DNA of 64,000 nt, from the NCBI RefSeq assembly GCF_039543245.1, contig NZ_BAABJJ010000030.1, positions 1 to 64,000 of the forward strand, written 5' to 3'. Below the pieces are notes generated by a model, which saw only the letters and a program-made list of their open reading frames with translations, was not told the DNA's origin and searched no databases. The translations under genes were made by a program, and so were the position numbers. Positions 17,635 through 25,290 of the stretch are shown one piece after another. The first letter of the stretch is position 1. Every line of letters starts with the position of its first letter. The stretch is from Algibacter_G agarivorans. Lineage in GTDB: Bacteria; Bacteroidota; Bacteroidia; Flavobacteriales; Flavobacteriaceae.

Positions 17635-18258
17635 TTATTCCCGCTTTGAGATTTCATCACGTATATGTGCTGCTTTTTCGTAATCTTCGTTAGTAACGGC
17701 TTCTTCAAGTAAAGTTTGAAGCTCTTCAATAGTTTTTCCTTTAAAATTTTCGCGAGGTTCGTTTACTTCTAGTTCATTTGCAACTAACTCGTCCATTAAA
17801 ATACTATCTTGACTTTCTTCGTCTTCATCTTCTTTTTTAGGGTTCACTTTTAAATAAATACCGGCTTTATCAAGAATGTTTTTGTAAGTAAATATTGGTG
17901 CTTGGAAACGAAGTGCTAAGGCTATAGCATCACTAGTCCTGGCGTCAATAATTTCTTCGATTTTATCGCGCTCGCAAATTAGGCTTGAATAGAATACGCC
18001 ATCAACCAGCTTGTGAATAATCACTTGTTTGACAACAATATCAAATCTGTCTGCGAAATTTTTGAATAAATCGTGTGTTAATGGTCTAGGTGGACTAATT
18101 TCTTTTTCTAAAGCAATGGCAATAGATTGAGCTTCAAAAGCACCAATAACGATTGGAAGCTTACGGTCGCCGTCTACTTCGTTTAAAATCAAGGCGTATG
18201 CGCCATTTTGGGTTTGGCTATACGATATGCCTTTTATATTTAATCTTACTAAACTCAT
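17635..18258 (-). CDS. bifunctional nuclease (DUF151) with UvrB/C motif
   Basis: Residues 1-135 of this 207-residue protein form the BFN domain (NIKGISYSQTQNGAYALIL, LPIVIGAFEAQSIAIALE, RPLTHDLFKNFADRF, IDARTSDAIALALRFQAPI). The C-terminal 35 residues are a UVR helix pair (EELQTLLEEAVTNEDYEKAAHIRDEISKR), linked by an acidic segment. The tail is common in Bacteroidota BFN proteins. The domain was named after a plant protein with DNase and RNase activity; the bacterial role is unsettled. The nucleoside transporter follows by 17 bases, so degradation products and salvage may be linked; that is inference. Confidence 0.9.
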   Translation of the reverse strand: MSLVRLNIKGISYSQTQNGAYALILNEVDGDRKLPIVIGAFEAQSIAIALEKEISPPRPLTHDLFKNFADRFDIVVKQVIIHKLVDGVFYSSLICERDKIEEIIDARTSDAIALALRFQAPIFTYKNILDKAGIYLKVNPKKEDEDEESQDSILMDELVANELEVNEPRENFKGKTIEELQTLLEEAVTNEDYEKAAHIRDEISKRE

Positions 18259-18379
18259 AATTTATAAAAACGCAAAGAACTGCTTAAATTAGAACTTTAC
18301 CAAACTGCTTTAAACAGATTTGAGAACAAAATGCTAATTTAAGTAGTTCTTAAAGACTGTACAATTTATAAAAAAATAT

Positions 18380-19339
18380 TTATTGTTGTGCTTTAAAAGC
18401 TTTTAATTTTTCGATGAGTTCAGGAACTACTTGAAAAGCATCGCCGACCACACCATAATCAGCAGCTTTAAAGAAAGGGGCTTCTGGGTCTGTATTAATA
18501 ACGACTTTTACTTTTGAAGCGTTTATTCCTGCTAAATGTTGAATGGCGCCAGAAATACCAATGGCAATATATAGATTTGATGCTACAGGTTTGCCTGTTT
18601 GTCCAACATGTTCATTATGAGGCCTCCATCCCAAATCCGAGACGGGCTTAGAGCATGCGGTTGCCGCACCTAATACATCAGCTAATGCTTCAATCATGCC
18701 CCAATTTTCAGGGCCTTTTAATCCTCGACCAGCAGAAACTACAATTTCAGCATCTGCAATGGTTACTTTATCTGTAGCTTTATCTACGGACTCTACTGTA
18801 ACTCCTAATTCTGGAATGGAAGGTGAAAAGTCTTCCGCTGATGCGCTACCATTATTTTCAACCAATCCGAAAGAATTATTAGAAACGCCAATAATTTTTA
18901 CATCGGTATTTATTTGGGTCATTTCAAAAGCCTTATTAGTAAATGCGGTACGTTTTACTGTAAACGGACTTGTGCTTGAAGGCGCTTCAACTACATTAGA
19001 AGCATAGCCTGCATTCAAATTAATAGCTAAAAGAGGTGCTAAATATTTACTATCTGCACTTGAACTGACTATAACAACTTTGGCGCTTTCATGTTCTGCA
19101 GCTTGTTTAATTACTGTAGCATAAGCATTTGCATTGAATTTGTCTAATTGATCATTTTTTACGCTTAATACTTTATCTACACCATAATTGCTTAAAGTGG
19201 ATGTGTCATCTATATTTATAGCAATGGCGGTAACCGTTGTTCCTAATTGATTGGCAACTGCTTTGGCATAAGAGGCAACTTCAAAAGCTGTTTTTTTAAA
19301 GGTTCCTTGTTCTGATTCTGTATATACTAAAACTGACAT
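18380..19339 (-). CDS. etfA: electron transfer flavoprotein subunit alpha
   Basis: The 319-residue protein has an N-terminal ETF fold and the C-terminal FAD-binding region VSAGRGLKGPENWGMIEALADVLGAA, VSDLGWRPHNEHVGQTGKPVASNLYIAIGISGAIQHLAG and VINTDPEAPFFKAADYGVVGD. The arginine, histidine and serine residues typical of FAD contact are present. With EtfB it carries electrons from acyl-CoA dehydrogenases to ETF-quinone oxidoreductase. EtfA is shorter than the E. coli FixB-like forms but normal for Bacteroidota. It follows etfB with a 104-base gap containing two palindromes. Confidence 0.96.
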   Translation of the reverse strand: MSVLVYTESEQGTFKKTAFEVASYAKAVANQLGTTVTAIAINIDDTSTLSNYGVDKVLSVKNDQLDKFNANAYATVIKQAAEHESAKVVIVSSSADSKYLAPLLAINLNAGYASNVVEAPSSTSPFTVKRTAFTNKAFEMTQINTDVKIIGVSNNSFGLVENNGSASAEDFSPSIPELGVTVESVDKATDKVTIADAEIVVSAGRGLKGPENWGMIEALADVLGAATACSKPVSDLGWRPHNEHVGQTGKPVASNLYIAIGISGAIQHLAGINASKVKVVINTDPEAPFFKAADYGVVGDAFQVVPELIEKLKAFKAQQ

Positions 19340-19357
19340 AAAAATTTTTTAAATTTT

Positions 19358-19378
19358 TTCCTGAACTTGTTTCAGGAA
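19358..19378. repeat. palindromic repeat, first copy between etfB and etfA
   Basis: TTCCTGAA (19358-19365) and TTCAGGAA (19371-19378) are inverted arms around a short centre CTTGT. The core CTGAACTTGTTTCAG is identical to the copy inside the metK riboswitch at 29459-29473, so this is a second dispersed family. Confidence 0.7.
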
Positions 19379-19408
19379 CTTATTAATGTTTTCTAGTTGT
19401 TTGATAAT

Positions 19409-19429
19409 ATCCTGAAATAAATTCAGGAT
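19409..19429. repeat. palindromic repeat, second copy between etfB and etfA
   Basis: ATCCTGAA and TTCAGGAT flank ATAAA, a diverged copy of the same CTGAA...TTCAG family, 30 bases from the first copy. It lies in the intercistronic part of the etfBA transcript. Confidence 0.65.
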
Positions 19430-19443
19430 GATTTAGCCTAAAT

Positions 19444-20190
19444 CTAAATTACCTTAGCCTCGTTATGAAGCAAGCTTATTAATTCATCTAAATTATCTGG
19501 AGATACTAAAGTAACTGCGCCTTTTAGAGCAGGTTTTTCAAATGAAACTGAAGTTGTTTTGGCATCTGTATCAATGGGTTCAACAACCGTTAGTGGTTTT
19601 TTACGAGCCATCATAATACCTCTCATATTAGGAATGCGTAAATCGCTTTCTGCAACTAGACCTTTTTGTCCACCAATAACTAATGGTAATGATGTAGAAA
19701 CAGTTTCTTTACCACCATCAATTTCTCTTACTGCTTTTGCCGAAGTGCCATCAACCTCAAGACCTATACAGTTGTTTATAAAGTTGGCATTGGTTAAGCC
19801 AGCAATCATACCTGGAACCATACCACCATTATAGTCAATAGATTCACGACCTGCAATGACCAAATCGTAACCCCCATCTTTAATAACATGAGCAAGTTGT
19901 TTTGCTACCGAAAAACCATCCGTAGGAGTTGTGTTTACACGAATAGCAGCGTCTGCGCCAATAGCCAAAGCTTTACGCATTGTAGGTTCAGTTTCTGCGC
20001 CACCAACATTTACTACGGTAACATGAGCACCTTGTTTTTCTTTAAACCACATGGCACGTGTTAAGCCAAATTCATCATTTGGGTTTATAACAAACTGCAC
20101 ACCGTTAGTATCAAATTTAGTATTATCATCACTAAAATTAATTTTTGAAGTAGTGTCTGGCACGTGACTTATACACACTAATATTTTCAT
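19444..20190 (-). CDS. etfB: electron transfer flavoprotein subunit beta
   Basis: The 248-residue protein begins MKILVCISHVPDTTSKINF and contains the ETF-beta segments VINPNDEFGLTRAMWFKE, GGAETEPTMRKALAIGADAAIRV, LVIAGRESIDYNGGMVPGMIAGL and the AMP-binding region. The C-terminal sequence LPLVIGGQKGLVAESDLRIPNMRGIMMARKKPL is diagnostic. It forms the cytoplasmic heterodimer with EtfA in fatty-acid and amino-acid oxidation. The gene is first of the etfBA pair. A perfect 42-bp palindrome lies 55 bases upstream and is the best candidate for control. Confidence 0.96.
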   Translation of the reverse strand: MKILVCISHVPDTTSKINFSDDNTKFDTNGVQFVINPNDEFGLTRAMWFKEKQGAHVTVVNVGGAETEPTMRKALAIGADAAIRVNTTPTDGFSVAKQLAHVIKDGGYDLVIAGRESIDYNGGMVPGMIAGLTNANFINNCIGLEVDGTSAKAVREIDGGKETVSTSLPLVIGGQKGLVAESDLRIPNMRGIMMARKKPLTVVEPIDTDAKTTSVSFEKPALKGAVTLVSPDNLDELISLLHNEAKVI

Positions 20191-20244
20191 TTTTTTATGT
20201 ATTAAAAGGTCTTGTTTTTTTCAGGGTACGAAGTTAATTATTTT

Positions 20245-20286
20245 ATTCTGAATATTTACTATGCATGCATAGTAAATATTCAGAAT
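20245..20286. promoter_or_regulatory. perfect 42-bp palindrome upstream of etfB
   Basis: The sequence from 20245 to 20286 equals its own reverse complement over all 42 bases. The left half is ATTCTGAATATTTACTATGCA, centred on GCATGC. There is no unpaired loop and no U-tract on either strand. A dimeric repressor site is one possibility, and a read-through-blocking hairpin after the T9SS gene is the other. It lies between the end of that gene (20320) and etfB (20190), on the transcribed side of both. Confidence 0.8.
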
Positions 20287-20319
20287 CTTTGTTTTCAGTT
20301 TAATTTATTAGCTATTTAA

Positions 20320-21402
20320 CTATTGTTTTAAGAATTTGAAAACTTTAGTTTGATTTGATGAAGGGTTATAGGTTTTTATAAAATAGATTCCACTTGTAAG
20401 GGTGTTAATGGTAATGTTGTTATCCTTTAAAATTTTTTTGGTGTGCAAGGTTTTTCCATTAATAGATGTGATTTCAACATAAAATTCTTTGTTTTGAATA
20501 TTTTTAACTTGAAGGTAAGGACTGTTTTTTGTTTGGTAGAATTTTAAATCATTTAAAAATACATCTTCTGTGGATAATATCCTTTCTTCAAAAGTAATGA
20601 AGTCATGAGAGAATGTTGGGTATGGTCTGCCTAATTTTATTAGATTACTATCCATGTCAATGGAAAAGTCAATACCCCAATCACTATAGCCATAAATGCA
20701 TAAAATGTTAAAAAAATCATTAAAAAATAATTCAGAATTATCGCAGGATTCATTTTGAGTAACTGTTTCAAGTGTGGTTTTCCAAATTTGAAGTTTATCA
20801 TTTTCCAAAGCACCTTTAAACTCGATTTCAAAAGAATTTCCACAAGGTGTTAAATTTTTACTTGTCATTTTTAATATGTCATTACTTTGGTCGAATGTGA
20901 AAGAAACTATTAAGTTTAAATTAATTTCTATTATTTGTTCTGTAATTGCACAGTCTCGACTGGCTTCAGGGATATCACTACAATACTTTGAATAACGAAA
21001 TTGTTTTCCATCTAAAAAGTTAATTAAGTCTGAACTTAGTGGGGTGCTAGAATAGCTAAATGATTCAATTATGCTTATTGGAACATTTGTATTTAAATCA
21101 TTAATTAGATCTTTGTTTTGAAAGGCTATGGTATAATGTTTAAACAATTCTCCATTAGGGTTAGAATTAGGTGAGTATTGATAGAATTCATATATCAAGT
21201 AATTTGAAAAAATATCAGTTATATATTGCTCAGTGTGAGTTAAAGTTATGGTGCCGTCTCCATTATCACTAACAATTGGAACATTATTTGGGTTTTCTAT
21301 TTTTATACTAGCTGTTATTTTAGGACACAAAATAGTCTGTTGAGCAAACCCAAAACAAGAAATCAATAAAAATAAAAGAATAATAAAGTAGTTATGTTTC
21401 AT
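20320..21402 (-). CDS. secreted protein with type IX secretion C-terminal domain
   Basis: The 360-residue protein has a signal peptide ending CFGFAQ. A long region without a recognised domain follows (residues 25-275; several cysteines). The last 75 residues form a Por-secretion tail: YLQVKNIQNKEFYVEITSING, then LHTKKILKDNNITINTLTSGIYFIKTY and VFKFLKQ. This is the type A sorting domain used by the gliding/T9SS machinery of Bacteroidota, so the product is exported to the surface or medium. The central part resembles nothing I know. It is the last minus-strand gene before pdhB, with which it is divergent. Confidence 0.82.
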   Translation of the reverse strand: MKHNYFIILLFLLISCFGFAQQTILCPKITASIKIENPNNVPIVSDNGDGTITLTHTEQYITDIFSNYLIYEFYQYSPNSNPNGELFKHYTIAFQNKDLINDLNTNVPISIIESFSYSSTPLSSDLINFLDGKQFRYSKYCSDIPEASRDCAITEQIIEINLNLIVSFTFDQSNDILKMTSKNLTPCGNSFEIEFKGALENDKLQIWKTTLETVTQNESCDNSELFFNDFFNILCIYGYSDWGIDFSIDMDSNLIKLGRPYPTFSHDFITFEERILSTEDVFLNDLKFYQTKNSPYLQVKNIQNKEFYVEITSINGKTLHTKKILKDNNITINTLTSGIYFIKTYNPSSNQTKVFKFLKQ

Positions 21403-21493
21403 GTTTCAATTAAAAAAATAAATGTACGAAAAAATAACAAATATTTATCTGTTTACACATTAAATTTTTATCAAATTTGTGGCAAATAATTAC

Positions 21494-21501
21494 TATTTTT
21501 G
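21494..21501 (+). promoter_or_regulatory. -7 box of the pdhB promoter
   Basis: TATTTTTG is a perfect match to the Bacteroidota -7 consensus TAnnTTTG and lies 20 bases before the pdhB ATG. A TTTG occurs at 21476-21479, 14 bases upstream of the box, somewhat closer than the usual -33 position, so the -33 element is uncertain. Confidence 0.5.
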
Positions 21502-21521
21502 CAGTTCTAAAAATAAATTTA

Positions 21522-22499
21522 ATGAAGACAATTCAATTTAGAGAAGCTATTTGCGAAGCGATGAGCGAAGAAATGCGCAGAGATGAAAGCGTGTATTTAA
21601 TGGGCGAGGAAGTAGCAGAGTATAATGGTGCTTATAAAGCATCAAAAGGGATGTTAGATGAATTTGGTGCTAAACGTGTTATAGATACGCCAATTGCAGA
21701 ACTTGGTTTTGCTGGTATAGCTATTGGTTCTACCATGACGGGAAACAGACCTATTGTTGAGTATATGACCTTTAACTTCTCTCTTGTTGGAATTGACCAA
21801 ATTATAAACAACGCTGCAAAAATCAGACAAATGTCTGGTGGACAGTTTAAATGCCCGATTGTATTTCGTGGCCCTACGGGTTCTGCAGGTCAATTAGGAG
21901 CTACACACTCACAAGCTTTTGAAAATTGGTTTGCCAACACACCTGGTTTAAAGGTAGTGGTGCCTTCAAATCCCTATGATGCAAAAGGTTTGTTAAAAGC
22001 GGCAATTCGCGATGATGATCCGGTTATCTTTATGGAAAGCGAGCAAATGTATGGTGATAAAGGCGAAGTGCCAGAAGGCGAGTATATTGTTCCAATAGGC
22101 GTAGCTGAAATTAAACGAGAAGGTACAGATGTAACCATCGTATCTTTTGGGAAAATCATTAAAGAAGCTTATAAAGCTGCAGACGAATTAGAGAAAGAAG
22201 GTATTTCATGTGAAATTATCGATTTACGTACTGTTCGTCCTTTAGATAGAAAAGCTATTGTAGAATCGGTTAAAAAAACCAATAGATTAGTAGTTTTAGA
22301 AGAAGCATGGCCTTTTGGAAATGTAGCTACAGAAATCACTTATTTAGTGCAATCTGAAGCATTTGATTATTTAGATGCGCCAGTTGTAAAAATAAATACA
22401 GCTGATACACCTGCACCATATTCGCCAGTTTTATTGGCTGAATGGTTGCCAGATTATACAGAGGTGATTAAAGCTGTAAAAAAAGTGATGTATAAATAA
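21522..22499 (+). CDS. pdhB: pyruvate dehydrogenase E1 component, beta subunit
   Basis: The ATG at 21522 gives 325 residues starting MKTIQFREAICEAMSEEM; a 15-residue upstream extension would overlap the promoter box. The transketolase pyrimidine-binding region shows VYLMGEEVAEYNGAYKASKGM, RVIDTPIAELGFAGIAIG and YMTFNFSLVGIDQIINNAAKI. The C-terminal transketolase domain includes IDLRTVRPLDRKAIVESVKKTNRLVVLEEAWPFG. With an alpha subunit and the E2/E3 subunits it decarboxylates pyruvate to acetyl-CoA. The alpha and E2 genes are not in the window. A hairpin terminator follows the stop. Confidence 0.95.
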   Translation: MKTIQFREAICEAMSEEMRRDESVYLMGEEVAEYNGAYKASKGMLDEFGAKRVIDTPIAELGFAGIAIGSTMTGNRPIVEYMTFNFSLVGIDQIINNAAKIRQMSGGQFKCPIVFRGPTGSAGQLGATHSQAFENWFANTPGLKVVVPSNPYDAKGLLKAAIRDDDPVIFMESEQMYGDKGEVPEGEYIVPIGVAEIKREGTDVTIVSFGKIIKEAYKAADELEKEGISCEIIDLRTVRPLDRKAIVESVKKTNRLVVLEEAWPFGNVATEITYLVQSEAFDYLDAPVVKINTADTPAPYSPVLLAEWLPDYTEVIKAVKKVMYK

Positions 22500-22521
22500 A
22501 ACAATATTATTTACGTTATAT

Positions 22522-22557
22522 AAACTTCATTAACATGTTTGTTGATGAAGTTTTTTT
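22522..22557 (+). terminator. rho-independent terminator of pdhB
   Basis: AAACTTCATTAAC (22522-22534) pairs with GTTGATGAAGTTT (22541-22553), loop ATGTTT, followed by a T-run. It ends only about six bases before the chosen start of the DUF5686 gene, which therefore must be transcribed by read-through or from a start inside the hairpin. Confidence 0.85.
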
Positions 22558-22562
22558 GTATT

Positions 22563-25076
22563 ATGAGATTAAGACTACTTATTCCCCTATTCTTCCTCGG
22601 GATTTTTTCAACTTTAGCGCAAACCAAAGTTAGTGGCTATGTGTTTGATGAGTTTAGCGAACCTGTTTCTTTTGCTACTGTTTTATTCAAAGGGTCTACA
22701 CAGGGTACAATTACTGATGAAAACGGAAAGTTTTATTTGGAATCTGATGAAACCTGGGGAGATTTAACAGTATCTTTTATTGGTTATGAAACTTTAAGTA
22801 TTCCGCTAAATAAAAAAGTAAATTATAATTTAAAGTTTACACTTAAAGAAGAGGCTGCCCAATTGGATGCGGTGGTTATCCTATCCGGTAAGCAATCAAA
22901 AAAGAATAACCCTGCAATAGATTTACTCAGAAAAATTTGGGCGAATAAACGCAGTAATGGTTTAAAACAATTTAATCAATACGAATACGATAAATACGAA
23001 AAAGTAGAGTTTGATATCAATACCATTGATAGTGCACTTATAAAAAGTAAGCTTTTTAGAGGTATGGAATTCGTATTCAATGAAGTGGATACCTCAAGAG
23101 TTACAGGGAAAACGTATTTGCCCATGTTTATTAACGAAGCCGTTTCAAAGGTTTATGGCGATAATGTAAACAATAAAAACAAAGAGGTTTTAAAAGGAAA
23201 TAAAAACTCTGGATTTAGTGATAATCAGGTGGTTATTGATTTTGTAGATGATTTGTACTCCGATTTTAATGTTTACGATAACTACTTAAAATTCTTTGAT
23301 AAAAGCTTTGTAAGTCCGTTGTCTAAAACAGGAATTAATACTTATAATTACGTGTTGTCCGATAGTGCGTTTATAGACAATAAATGGTGTTTTAATGTTA
23401 TTTATTACCCAAGACGTAAAAACGAGTTGACCTTTAAGGGCGATTTTTGGGTTGCGGATACAACCTACGCTATTAAAGAAATAAACCTCCAAGCATCTAA
23501 AAGTGCCAATATAAACTGGGTAAAGGAAATCTACATAGAGCAAGAGTTCGAAGTTTTAAATGATTCTTTATTTCTTGTGAAACGTGATTATATGATGTCC
23601 GATTTCGCGTTAAGCAAAAAAGAAAAATCTAGGGGTGTTTATGGAAAACGAACCACGCTGTATAATAATTATGAATTCGATATAGAAAAAGATAAGAAAT
23701 TCTATGAAAATGAAGTTTATAATTATGACAAAGATGTCTATGATAGAGGTGATACATTTTGGAGTGATAATCGGTTAGAAGCTTTAAATAAAGACGAGCA
23801 AGGCGTTTATAAAATGCTGGACACTTTAAAAACGGTAAAGAAGTTTAAGCGTCTTTATAATTTAGGAAGTATTTTATCATCGGGCTATATTGAGTTTAAT
23901 ACCTTACCATTAGATTATGGTCCTATTTTTTCAACCTTTGGATTTAATGAAGTCGAAGGGTTGCGTTTACGTGCTGGTGGACGTACCTATTTTGGAAGAA
24001 ATGACTTGTGGCGATTAGAAGGATTTATGGCTTATGGCTTTAAAGACGATAAGTTTAAATATGGCATTTCTGGTAAGTGGTTACTTGATAAAAAGAGTCG
24101 CTTAATTGTTTCAGGTGGAAATAGGAGGGATGTAGAACAAATAGGAGCTAGTTTAACCAATTCTTCGGATGTTTTAGGAAGAAGTTTTGCATCTTCTTCT
24201 GTCGTAGGGACAAGTACTAACGATAAATTAACCTCTATAAACTTAACCAGTTTAGCTATTGAAGCTGAACCTTTACGAAATGTTATTTTAAGATTAGGCG
24301 GAAACTATCGTACTTTAGAATCTGCATCGCCAACCTTTAGTTTGGATTATATAGATACGGATTCGCCAACTGGGTTTTCTTCGGAAATTAAACAGTTTGA
24401 AACAACAGCATCCTTGTCGTATTTTCCAAAACGAAAAATGACAGGTTTTGGTGTAGAGCGCAGAACAGCAAATGATGATTTTGCACGCCTTTTTGCGCAA
24501 GTTACACGTGGTGATAAAAGTGTGTTTGATAGCGATTTTGATTATACTAAAGTTCAGTTTTCATACGTGCAACCATGGCAAATGGGAGGTTTTGGACGGT
24601 TAACGGCTAGTGTTGAGGCTGGTAAAACCTTTGGGGAAGTCCCTTTAGGGTTACTGAGTGTCATTCCGGGAAATCAATCGTACTTTTCAATTTACAACAC
24701 GTTTTCTCAGTTGGATTTTTACGAGTTTGTGTCTGACACCTACACGTCTTTCCATTTTGAGCATAATTTTAACGGACGCTTATTTTCAAGAATTCCGTTT
24801 TTGCGAAAATTAAATCTTCGCGAAATTTTAAGCATAAGAGGTGCTTGGGGTGAAATTTCAGATGAAAACTTGAAACTTAACAATACTAGTTTGCCAAATG
24901 CTATTCCATTAGTTGCGCCTTCAAATGAACCTTATTATGAGTATGGTTTTGGTGTTGGTAATATTTTTAAAGTATTTAGAATAGACTTTAATTTTAGGGG
25001 GAATTACAAAGATAAAATGGAATATCCTGATGCTAGAAAGTTTGGTGTAACGGGGAGTTTTGGTTTTTATTTTTAG
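22563..25076 (+). CDS. outer-membrane DUF5686 protein with carboxypeptidase-regulatory-like domain
   Basis: The ATG at 22563 gives 837 residues with signal peptide ending FSTLAQ; upstream in-frame starts fall in the terminator hairpin. Residues about 22-105 form a CarboxypepD_reg-like beta-sandwich (KVSGYVFDEFSEPVSFATVLFKG, GTITDENGKFYL), the rest is DUF5686, a barrel-like region rich in aromatic strands, ending GVTGSFGFYF. This matches an outer-membrane beta-barrel with a periplasmic plug-like N-terminus, as in SusC-type proteins. No TonB box was identified. Its role is unknown. A strong bidirectional hairpin lies 165 bases downstream. Confidence 0.85.
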   Translation: MRLRLLIPLFFLGIFSTLAQTKVSGYVFDEFSEPVSFATVLFKGSTQGTITDENGKFYLESDETWGDLTVSFIGYETLSIPLNKKVNYNLKFTLKEEAAQLDAVVILSGKQSKKNNPAIDLLRKIWANKRSNGLKQFNQYEYDKYEKVEFDINTIDSALIKSKLFRGMEFVFNEVDTSRVTGKTYLPMFINEAVSKVYGDNVNNKNKEVLKGNKNSGFSDNQVVIDFVDDLYSDFNVYDNYLKFFDKSFVSPLSKTGINTYNYVLSDSAFIDNKWCFNVIYYPRRKNELTFKGDFWVADTTYAIKEINLQASKSANINWVKEIYIEQEFEVLNDSLFLVKRDYMMSDFALSKKEKSRGVYGKRTTLYNNYEFDIEKDKKFYENEVYNYDKDVYDRGDTFWSDNRLEALNKDEQGVYKMLDTLKTVKKFKRLYNLGSILSSGYIEFNTLPLDYGPIFSTFGFNEVEGLRLRAGGRTYFGRNDLWRLEGFMAYGFKDDKFKYGISGKWLLDKKSRLIVSGGNRRDVEQIGASLTNSSDVLGRSFASSSVVGTSTNDKLTSINLTSLAIEAEPLRNVILRLGGNYRTLESASPTFSLDYIDTDSPTGFSSEIKQFETTASLSYFPKRKMTGFGVERRTANDDFARLFAQVTRGDKSVFDSDFDYTKVQFSYVQPWQMGGFGRLTASVEAGKTFGEVPLGLLSVIPGNQSYFSIYNTFSQLDFYEFVSDTYTSFHFEHNFNGRLFSRIPFLRKLNLREILSIRGAWGEISDENLKLNNTSLPNAIPLVAPSNEPYYEYGFGVGNIFKVFRIDFNFRGNYKDKMEYPDARKFGVTGSFGFYF

Positions 25077-25240
25077 GGTTTTAACTAGGGTTAGTCTCGT
25101 ATCTTAATGATAATAGTTATTTTCTAATTGCAATCTTCATTTTTAATACAGATGAATTTCGGTTAGATTAGTTCTACTGTTAGATAATTAAACTAGGATG
25201 TTCTTAAAAAAAGAGATAATTGCTTTTGCGTTAAGTTGAA

Positions 25241-25277
25241 AAAAAAGCCTCGTGATGGAATTTACGAGGCTTTTTTT
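25241..25277. terminator. bidirectional terminator
   Basis: AAAAAAGCCTCGT (25241-25253) pairs with ACGAGGCTTTTTTT (25264-25277), loop of about ten bases, with A-run and T-run on the two sides. It lies between the convergent DUF5686 and GH2 genes and can serve both. Confidence 0.88.
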
Positions 25278-25290
25278 AATTTAATAGGTT

